From NCBI GenBank assembly GCA_002633005.1, contig NMRA01000009.1, positions 1,266,601-1,330,600 on the forward strand: DNA of 64,000 bases. Reading direction: 5' to 3'. The notes under the pieces were generated by a model. The model was given only the letters and a program-made list of their open reading frames with translations, was not told the DNA's origin and did not search any database. The position numbers and the translations under genes are program-made. How positions within the stretch are numbered: position 1 is the first letter of the stretch; the number at the start of each line of letters is the position of its first letter. This DNA is from Phoronis australis (lineage: Eukaryota; Phoronida; Phoronidae). Positions 55,872 through 64,000 of this stretch are shown here, one piece after another.

Positions 55872-57050
55872 ATGGCCTTAACTAGGGCAGAAATACAGAG
55901 GAACTATAGAGAGCGAAAAAAAACAAAAGGAAGGCGACAGTTACCTTTCCAAAGAAAGGGCCCGAAAACTACAGCTACAAAACCGCAAACGAAGTCCAGA
56001 GTGCATACTGCAATCAGTCGCAAGTCACACTACATCCCATGGCGTTATATTATATAGATAAATAGACACATTCCTTAAAACACAAGAGCTTTGTGGCCGT
56101 GTCGGATTGCCTTGTACATGCTTCTTCAACTGTTCTTGCAATTCTGGAAGAGTTCTTTAAAACCGTTGTGCCAGAGCTTCAAAATGTTGAACACATCCAC
56201 TACTGGACTGATAGCCCAACAAGTCAATACCAGAATAGATACATTTTTGAAACTATAATTAACCACAAGTCTACGCTTGGCAGACACGCAATGTGGAACT
56301 ATTTTGAAGCCGGCCTTGGCAAAGGTGCTTGTGATAGGATCGGTGGCACAGCGAAACGAATGACCGATGGGGCAGTGAATGCACAACGACCAACAATTCA
56401 AGATGCACAAGATTTCTTCAAGTGGGCAATCCATTCAGGCATCAAAGGTATTTGCTTCTTCTTTGTAGACAATGAAAAGTGTGAAAAGAAGGCTGAAGAA
56501 ATTAAGTCGTGTAAACTTCCGCCTGTCAAAGGTACAATGTCATTTCATGCGTGCAGAAGTGATGGGGAAGACCTCATGTCGGCAATCACATCGTGTCATT
56601 GTGCTGACTGTTAATTGGGAAAGCTCAGCAGCAAGCGTTCCTGATCCCAGCCCTGAAGAAGATTCTGTCACTGAGACAGTCTCTACGAAAACTTGTGAAG
56701 AAACGTCGTATCAAGTTGGCGTCTTTGTAGCTGCTATCTACATAGACCAGTGGTACGTGGGGAAAATAATTGCGATCGACAGTGAAGACAGCGAGGTAGA
56801 AATTTCATTCATGCAACAAAGGGGGAGCCTTTTCCAGTAGCCTTCAACAGAGGACACATTGTGGTCTCCTGTTAGCAATATTCTGTGCAAGTTACAAGTG
56901 CCTACTCGAACGGGAAAATCAGCCAGAATGTTTCGACTTGCTTGCCAAGACAGGGATCAAGTCGAGTTGTTGTTTTCGGGAAGACAGTGATTTCCCTCTT
57001 GAAATCGTTGATCACGTTCATGGATACTCTCGTGCTCGTAGCTAGCTAGT
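55872..57050 (+). pseudogene. broken transposon-derived gene (SDSPTSQY...GKGACDRIGG family)
   Basis: Three frames carry pieces of one protein. The N-terminus is MALTRAEIQRNYRERKKTKG. The core (about 56093-56614) has HIHYWTDSPTSQYQNRYIFE, WNYFEAGLGKGACDRIGGTA and KR. The C-terminus (56700-56840) has YQVGVFVAAIYIDQWYVGKI and, after another frame change, EDTLWSPVSNILCKLQVPTR. Uncharacterised animal proteins with this D-x-Q-Y...F-H/G-GKG-D-IGG layout look like transposase-derived RNase-H-fold proteins. The middle between 56057 and 56093 is deleted. It is not functional as it stands. Confidence 0.7.
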
Positions 57051-57770
57051 GATACTGACATCTATTTGATCCCTAGGATTTAAGCAACTATTGATTAAGC
57101 TGCTACAGGTGCTCTCCTGAATATTTTCTGAAGCACAAATTCTGATTCATGGTTCGTTTTGAGTGATATTTCGAATTTAATATCTTTAGAGGTATCGGCT
57201 ACTTTATCTGAAACATTTGTTACCGTTGTCACATGGGGTTAGTGTGTTGTTTAGAGTAAATCAAGTTATTTGTTGGTATGTATCTTGAGTGCATTTCAAG
57301 GGTTTTTCGTAAAGAACGCCCCAACTAAATTATAATTTAATGTTTCGTTTCACCAAATTTGCTGTAACATTCGTTACCTTTAAGCTTCAAGTTTGAATCA
57401 TATGAAATTCTGAAAATATTGTCAGATCAGCGAACACATGATTTAATATGTGAGACATAAATTGTCGACTGGGTTTGAGTGAAAAGTTTTGCATTTGCTT
57501 GACTCTGCTTGATACAGCAAGTGTTGTACTCTAGTCAAAGTTTAGCTGTCCTTTACACTTGTTGTTTGTTGCAAATGTTTGTCATATTAGATTAAAGTTT
57601 ACTACTGTTCCGATAACAGGTTGTTTCTCACCTATTTTCCCCAACACTATATTCTTCTCACCCTTATGTGAATGAAACTTGTCATTGATAAACCTTTACA
57701 AAAAGTCTTGTGCACTTGTTACTAATGTTTACTGCACTTGCATCTATGTTACAATAGGGACGTGACATAA
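57051..57770. other. 3' flank of the transposase-derived pseudogene
   Basis: AACATTTGTTAC at 57212 and AACATTCGTTAC at 57366 mirror the words upstream. No gene seen. Confidence 0.5.
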
Positions 57771-58018
57771 TCTTATCTAATCGCTGATTGGTTCTCCGAT
57801 AATGGCGGTCACCACTTATTAACCATTGTTTCAACCTACCCCTCGAAAATGCACTTGCTCTCCGTAAAAACTGTAGGAACAAAGCACCGAAGGTTTTGAT
57901 GACCTAGAACACAGATTCCTGAATGTATACGTCATGTATACTTGTTTTCACGTTTTCATTTCCATGCTGTTCGAGTAGGAAAGTTGTTGTTCATCGCCAA
58001 GTCATCGCATTTCTTCAG
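57771..58018 (+). promoter_or_regulatory. promoter and non-coding first exon of a small gene
   Basis: CTGATTGGTTCTCC (CCAAT-type box) and ATAATGGCGGTC (YY1-like) lie near 57785-57805. An exon-like stretch ends in TTCTTCAG|GTAAGTTAC, a near-perfect donor at 58019. Confidence 0.4.
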
Positions 58019-58877
58019 GTAAGTTACATTGTTGTATGAATACATCACATCGCATAAATTTAACCCTTTATAAATCTACATGCTGATTTTTATGAAGATC
58101 TATCGATGCCCTCATAGCTTTTTTCAATCCTCAACTATGGTACTCGGATTTGTAGTGTTACGGCCATGTTGAATGAACGGAAATTTGCTTGGTCTTGAAA
58201 CGAATCTTTTTTCTCATGACCTGTTCCTTTTCTGCAATTGTTTTGCGTTTTGAAAGTTGCCAAGTACAAGTTGGATTTACATTGATATTAATTATTTGTG
58301 GTCTAAATACAATGATTCTTGTTGATTTTTGTCACAGGAACCCAGGTCAAGTGACATGGTTCTGACAATGTGATTGGTTTATTTGTTAAATAAATGAACA
58401 GCGGCTGCCAAACAAAGAACAGCTGACTGATGAATGTAAACAGTGCACATTGCTGGATGAGCTAGCCTTTTGTGAACATTTTTTAAATCCTTTATATTCA
58501 TATTGACAGAAGAAATGATTTCATCAATGCATTTTCATTGTTCATGTTATTTCAAACTTGCTTGATAAATTTCAATATGAAATTTTGTTCTTTGTTCTCA
58601 ACATATTTTTATGGTAAAAGTGGTTTCTTTACAATCTCACCTCAAGAAACTTAAATGGAAACAAACTTCTTTGATAACTGATATTAGATGTCATTTTTGC
58701 AAAACAACATTTCATCAAAGTGTTTTCAGTGCTGAAATGAAGTGCATTATTGTTAGCCAATTTTTAGTTCATTTTAATACACAGCCAGTGGAGCACAATT
58801 ACCTTTTGCATTTGCAAAAAGGACTTTCCTAGGTATAAACATTCACAATCACAAATTTCAATATTTTTTATTCTCAG
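58019..58877 (+). other. intron of the small plus-strand gene
   Basis: 859 bp from GTAAGT to TTTTTTATTCTCAG. The ORF at 58611-58832 is unsupported. Confidence 0.4.
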
Positions 58878-58878
58878 G

Positions 58879-59070
58879 ATGCCACCAAAAAAGAAAAGAA
58901 AGCTGTCGCTAGTTTCTGATAAACCTGGCTTAGCTCATCAGTATGTGGAAGAGCAAAAATACATGATAAGTTATTGGCAAGAAGAAGATGAAGACTTTGC
59001 TTTGGACTATGATATACATGAATATGAATTAGCTGCAGATTTTGTTACTAAAGATTTAGTTTTCTGCTGA
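58879..59070 (+). CDS. 63-residue acidic protein with SV40-type nuclear localisation signal
   Basis: The ATG is the second base of an exon that begins right after a strong acceptor (TTTTTTATTCTCAG). It reads MPPKKKRKLSLVSDKPGLAH, QYVEEQKYMISYWQEEDEDF and ALDYDIHEYELAADF, ending VFC. PPKKKRKL is a classical monopartite NLS. The rest is acidic (WQEEDEDFALDYD). A polyadenylation signal AATAAA is at 59918. I do not recognise the family. It could be a small nuclear regulator, or a first coding exon whose continuation I missed. Confidence 0.5.
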   Translation: MPPKKKRKLSLVSDKPGLAHQYVEEQKYMISYWQEEDEDFALDYDIHEYELAADFVTKDLVFC

Positions 59071-59289
59071 GAAAAAGTGTCACAACACGTATTGGGCTGG
59101 TAGGGTACTTATGTTGAGGATGCTATGTTTTGTTGCGTTGTGAATATGTTGATAAAGTACTAGTTTTCAAACAATCCCGGGTCTTCCGGTGTGCCAGTTA
59201 CCATTACAATTTGGCAAGTCTAGTTTTGCAAGACTTTTTTTGTGTAAATGAGTATGGTAATATTTCATCGTTACCGTTATTATTTGTTT

Positions 59290-59650
59290 ATTTCATTATC
59301 AAATAATGGCATATTCTGCACCACCTGCTGGCAATTTCAAAACATGAGTACGTTGGTGACATCGGCTTTCTTGTTTGCCAAATTTCTCAAATGATCATAA
59401 TGATGAGAAGGCTACTGCTGACGCTGATTTCTGGGCATGTTCGACTACTGTGGTGACCCGTTGTGGCAATTTTTTATTTTTTTACTCTTTACGATTGCCT
59501 CGGTGTCATGCGAGTTCCTTGACGAATCTTCATGAAATTCAGCATATAAGCTCTATGAAAGAGATGGTGACGCCTTCATATTTTCGGATGGGTTTGACAT
59601 TTATGTATATATTTTTTCTATTTCTTAAAGTTGTAAGTCAATTTTGTATC
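59290..59650 (-). repeat. 145-bp repeat element fragment, reverse orientation
   Basis: On the minus strand ATTGCCAGCAGGTGGTGC (core at 59318-59331) and ATTGCCACAACGGGTCACC precede blocks matching TTTCATGAAGATTCGTCAAG and CCCATCCGAAAAT. The plus ORF at 59375-59962 runs through it and is probably not a gene. Confidence 0.65.
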
Positions 59651-59962
59651 ACTTTTGACATCAGTAGTGTTTTGAAATCAAAACACGCTCATTCTACAAA
59701 ATTGGATACTCATCCACATCTTCTACTGCGTGCATCGGTGTTTGAAGTGTCTGTGCTTTGTTGGGTATCACACAATGTCTCATACATTGCCCACATCGCT
59801 CTGCTCCAAACTACGTTTAGAATCGTGATGAAGGGTGGTGTGCTCACATTGAGGAGAGCATTCACTTGCTTTTCAGTTCTGCATTGCTCTTGTTATAGAA
59901 AGTGTTCATGTACTTACAATAAAGATGATAATATGGTTATTCAAGTCCGTTTTGGTAATTAG

Positions 59963-61072
59963 TTGATTACTAATTAATACTTATTTTCTACGTATAATTA
60001 ACAAAAAGGTTGTATTTTTATGTATTGTTACTCTTAATTAAGCTCTTGTAGCTTTAGAATCCTATTACTGTTACATCTAGAGAAAGAATTGCGAGAATTT
60101 TCTCTTGACTAATTAACTTAATTACAATCAGTTAATCATTCCAGTCGAGAATTGTTTTGGTGTTTATCAAACCAGATTCTAAACATTATTATCTTTCAAA
60201 CAAAAAGTTTCATTTTAATTGGTTGAGAACTGGCGAAGTTATGATTATATGTTGTAAAAATACTAACATAATGTGTCATGTTTTGGGCTAAAACAATAGG
60301 AGAATTAGTAGCTTCAAAAGCGATCGTTACAATGCAATATCTCTGGAAGTATTTTAGGTACAAATGTAAAAAACATATTTTTGGAAAGCTCTTGTCACGT
60401 CCCTAATGTTACAAGGACACATTTAAGAAAAAAAATGCCAAAAGTAATGCTTTGCCAATTTTTTTTAGACAAGTTAACTTGAAAAAAATATATTTCTGAA
60501 ATTTATAGGCACTGTTTGTTGAAACAAAGCACTTTTCTTCAACAATTATAAATATTTTTTTGTCAAGTAGTGTATGCCCATTTGCACTGTTTTATTGCGC
60601 CTGGACGAAAAACAGCCATTTTCATACCTTGTCACATTTACCATGCAGACCAATTTTTGCAAAAACCATACTTACACACTGTAGACCAAATGGTCTTCGT
60701 CCACGACATCACCGTCCTGTGTGACCCCGCAACTATGGTCACCAACAGGGTCATCTCCACTGCCCCAACAGCTGACCTCTCTGCAGGCCATTTGCAGAAA
60801 TTAACCAAAATTCTCATGCACTACAATATATACAGTGCAATTATAACAACGGTATAAACAAAAGATTATTTCGTAGCAAATAAAAAACATTACAATATCA
60901 AGACACATGGTCATGAAAGACATTCCGGTGCTGCACAAAAGCCTACCCCCCTATTATTGGCAAACACAGTCTCACGGAATAATGAACTGCAGTCCAGAAA
61001 AATCTCTTCTCATCCTTGTATGGAACAAAGCTAAGACCAATTTTATAAACAGTGAGAGGCCTTGACACGCAC
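59963..61072. other. no gene recognised
   Basis: AT-rich. The ORF at 60570-60857 has no splice or domain support. Confidence 0.4.
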
Positions 61073-61894
61073 CTAAGAGGAAATGTGCCTGTGTCTTCTG
61101 ACATGAACTGTTTTTGAATGAGAGGAAAATTCCCCTGGTCACCAAATCCCCTGGTTGCCAACACATGTCCCTAAGCTGCATAAATTAGTAAGAAACAATA
61201 TCTTAATTTCTGTTGATTAAACAATATGCCTTTACAGGGATATTCCTGACCAGGTTTGAACCAGTGTGCCCTTTGGGCGCACCTGGTGATGAAAAGTGAG
61301 CCTTTTTCAAAAAAATGTGCCCAGCAGACTTTGCGCAGGGGTAACATATGAAACAGGAAAACAGGAACCCCAAGAGCAATGGATATAAAAACTGAGCCAT
61401 GTTTTACTCAACTGGCTGTAAGTTGGCTAGGGGTGTTGCCCAGGGGATAGGCACACTGTTGCAATGTACTGGCGAGTTTTTTATCCCTGCCTTTACACTG
61501 CTTAAGCAGTTAGAATAGACCTCTCATCAGGCGTGTTTCATAGATGTGAGAATATCGTGAAAACACAAGATCATGCAAAACTTTGTGAGATATCGCGCCA
61601 TGTATTACAAGTGAATAACTTGATCACACCAGCTGCTTTTGCATGTTTCGTGTGTCCACAAAACTGACAGTCGTGTTGTTTTAATTGGATTAGGCACCTT
61701 ACCATGATCCAGGCAGAAACTGCACAATTCAAAGCAGCTCTTTTGGCTTCAGGAGAAAAATTGGCGGAAGGCGAGTTCAACTGACCCCTCAAACTCCACC
61801 CCAAAAGCAGGATCAATCGCCCTGCATTGTCCAATGCTCCGCACGGTCGATGGACAGGAATGTGATTTAACCCACACCACAGTGCCATTGCCTC
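61073..61894 (-). CDS. two weak exon candidates of an unknown minus-strand gene
   Basis: A 192-nt open stretch (61894-61703) lies between acceptor TTTGTCCAG and donor GTAAGG. It reads EAMALWCGLNHIPVHRPCGA, later SPEAKRAALNCAVSAWIM. A 103-nt stretch (61175-61073) lies between acceptor TTTATGCAG and donor GTGCGT, reading LRDMCWQPGDLVTRGIFLSF in a compatible phase. The residues are unusual (many W and C) and I recognise no domain. Confidence 0.25.
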
Positions 61895-62089
61895 CTGGAC
61901 AAATGGTTTAGATGCTTGACTAACACACCATAGAATGAGAAATATTCAACCAAATGTCCAATCACCTCGAATCTTATAATCTTTTAATGACGGTGCCTAA
62001 TCTGTGCTGGCTTCAGTTGCAGCACTACCTTACTTTGCCTACTTGAAGCCTGGCGTAAAGCTCTAGATGAACAAAATACACTGCAGCAG

Positions 62090-63470
62090 CACAGCAGCAG
62101 TACTTTGGATCTTTCTAAAGCTTTTGACTGCCTCCCCCAGTCTCGATTTCCTGATCTCAGAACTCAAAGCTTATAAATTTGATGACAATGCTGTATACCT
62201 TTCTTAGGAATTATCTCTCAAACAGGAAACTACTGGTGAAACTAGGCCAACAATCCAGTGAATGGGGCCAAGTGTACAAGGGAGTACCTCAAGGAACCCC
62301 TTCTATTCAATATTTTCATCAATGACATCTTTTTTGTGAAAAAAAATCTACACTGGTCAACTACACAGATGACAATTAACACCCTCTCTTTCTCTGGCAA
62401 CAACCCACTCCTGGTTACTGAAACTCTAACACAAGATAGCGAATCACTCATTAACTGGTTTGCTGTCAATATGGCATGCAAGCAAATCCTGACATATTAC
62501 AAGCAATCTGCATAGATACCAAAATGAACACGTTTTGTAAATCCCTCTCGGAAATTCCCAAATACCTTGTGAACCGAAAGTTAAACTCCTAGGAATAGCT
62601 ATCGATACCAATCTAACTTTTGACTTCCGTATTTTGGAAATTTGCAAAACACCTCACAGCAAATAAATGTTCTAAGAAGAATTGGACACCACCTTACAAT
62701 AAATGGCAGATTTGCCATTTTTCACTCCTTCATACTTTCAAATTTCAATTACAGTCCCCTCTCATGGCATTTTCGCACTAAAGAAAATATACTTAAACTG
62801 GAGCTCTCCGTTTTGTTTACTGATAACTACAACGCTAGCACGCATGAATTCACTGCATGGCTAACAAACCACCACTTCACCTACACAAACTTCGACTTAA
62901 TGCAATAGAAGTATTTAAATTCCTTTATGGCAAATCACCTAAGACACTTCATTCACGAAATAAACAGGCAAGAAAACAATTAATCGTTTCGCAATATATA
63001 GATATTCATTAAGTAAATCTGTCAAATACGGTAAACAATCTTTTCGCTTCGATCGAGGTCGCTCGGGTATAGAAAAGTCTACCGAATGAGTTGTACACAA
63101 CAGAGTCTCAATTCATTGTTTTCCGTGGACTGATACGGACCTGGACTGGCCCCGAATGCAGCTGCTCGCTTTGTAAATTAACACTCCAGGTTATATGTTG
63201 TAAATAGTGTGACCATCATCTCTGTACATGTTGAGATTTCTCTCTAGATTGTAGTATTTACGGATGTACCTATTACGGTTTATACTCATTCTTTTTGTGG
63301 GTCTAGACTCTAGTGCACTTAACTTTTATACTTAAGTCATGTCATTCTCCATCTTTAGCTTAAACTTGCATTTTTCTTCACATAGTTTACCGTTTGTTGT
63401 AGAAATAGTCCAAACGACTAAATGTTAATCTGTTCTTCGAATGACGTTAAATAAAAATTCTTGTTTCGTG
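62090..63470 (+). mobile_element. degenerate non-LTR retrotransposon (CR1/Jockey-like) reverse transcriptase fragment
   Basis: Frame-shifted remains of a LINE reverse transcriptase: TLDLSKAFDCLPQ (62101), YKGVPQG (62278), PLLFNIFINDIFF (62300), VNYTDD-like (62355), SESLINWFAVN (62440), LLGIAIDTNLTFDF (62587) and a C-terminal GKQSFRFDRGRSG near 63035. Several stops and frameshifts. An A-rich AAATAAAAATTC near 63450 marks the probable 3' end. Confidence 0.75.
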
Positions 63471-64000
63471 ATCCCATGTTAGTCTCAGGACTGGTAGCTT
63501 TTTCGACTTTAGTGATAATTAGGTTAAAATTAAAATTTGATTTGACCAACGGGGCGGTAACCAATTATTGTCGATAGATAGTGAAATCCTCTCTGTGGAC
63601 GGAATTTTGTAGTTGAAATTAAAAGCTAATATACCTCAGTACTGGCCATCACTAAACTGTGAAACTGTTTTTGTGCTTTTGGATATAACTGAACCTCAAA
63701 TTTAAGTGTGCTGCATACAGAGCCAGAGGTAGCTTAATTCAATAAACCTAAGACTAAGTATAGACTGACCAGATAGGTTTCCTTCAGAAAACAACTTACA
63801 ACACCAAACAATCTTCAACTTGATCTTCAAGCAGAAACTACAACGCAAGTAGACTCTTATGTACCAATTCCAGGAAATGATAAGACAATGGAACACAAAC
63901 ACCTTTTCATGACGTGGAAATTTGTCATGTGATTTCTAAGAAATTATCATATTTTCATCGAAATCAGACACACTGGCCAGCCTTAGAGGGGGGGGGGGGG
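63471..64000. other. no gene seen; poly-G run at the edge
   Basis: AT-rich sequence ending in a run of about 12 G (63989-64000). Confidence 0.5.

Noticed and set aside
59375-59962. 195-codon plus-strand ORF
   Set aside because: Much of it is a reversed fragment of the 145-bp repeat element. Low-complexity hydrophobic reading without a domain.
1-64000. CRISPR arrays, operons, ribosome binding sites, rRNA or tRNA genes
   Set aside because: Spliced genes and transposon families mark this as animal nuclear DNA. The tandem repeats are satellites without unique spacers, and I saw no convincing cloverleaf or rRNA sequence.

Overview
The window is nuclear DNA of an animal, probably an invertebrate and possibly a deuterostome, although the species cannot be fixed from the sequence. 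Genes are split by GT-AG introns, base composition is AT-rich, and most of the space between exons is transposon debris and complex repeats. There is no sign of bacterial gene organisation. Single ambiguous bases (n) lie at about 23581 and 29156, and a poly-G run ends the window.

The backbone is one very large minus-strand gene from about 52.2 kb down to 6.6 kb, which I read as a HELZ2-like gene. I rebuilt 22 exons whose splice phases agree at every junction, plus one uncertain 25-nt exon at the 5' side. In protein order they encode a TPR-like N-terminus (51.9-48 kb), low-complexity Ser/Asp/Lys-rich linkers (46-36.8 kb), a cluster of C2H2 and CCCH zinc fingers (36-33.5 kb), a UPF1/SF1-type helicase (31-15 kb), a complete RNase II/RNB exoribonuclease module with its catalytic acidic motif (15.6-12.4 kb), and a post-RNB module (7.0-6.6 kb). 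The last exon ends on an open splice donor. In known HELZ2 proteins a second helicase follows, and it must lie left of base 1 or be lost. About 2,900 residues are encoded here.

Two exons have been duplicated inside this gene. A 294-nt linker exon exists twice, nearly identical (39.7 and 42.0 kb), each copy between arrays of a 145-bp repeat. A 108-nt exon just before the helicase exists at 30.9 kb and again at 25.0 kb within a 3.1-kb segmental duplication. Splice phase says the 25.0-kb copy cannot be used in the normal transcript.

The repeat landscape has several layers. Near 3.2-5.2, 37.9-38.9, 40.3-41.9 and 42.5-44.0 kb lie copies of an element built from about 145-bp monomers, each carrying a core that matches or nearly matches the CTCF consensus; a reversed fragment lies at 59.3 kb. 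Near 0-2.9, 7.4-9.3 and 10.4-11.8 kb lie copies of a DNA-transposon-like element with decayed THAP-domain remnants. Other features are solo-LTR-like elements (24.2 and 54.4 kb), a Penelope-like GIY-YIG fragment (28.5-29.2 kb), a LINE fragment (62.1-63.5 kb), a broken transposase-derived gene (55.9-57.0 kb), a 48-bp minisatellite (18.1-18.5 kb) and several MITEs.

On the plus strand I see two possible small genes: a CpG-rich first exon at 49.95 kb that may splice into transposon-borne sequence, and a two-exon gene at about 57.8-59.9 kb encoding a 63-residue protein with an SV40-type nuclear localisation signal. Neither is recognised.
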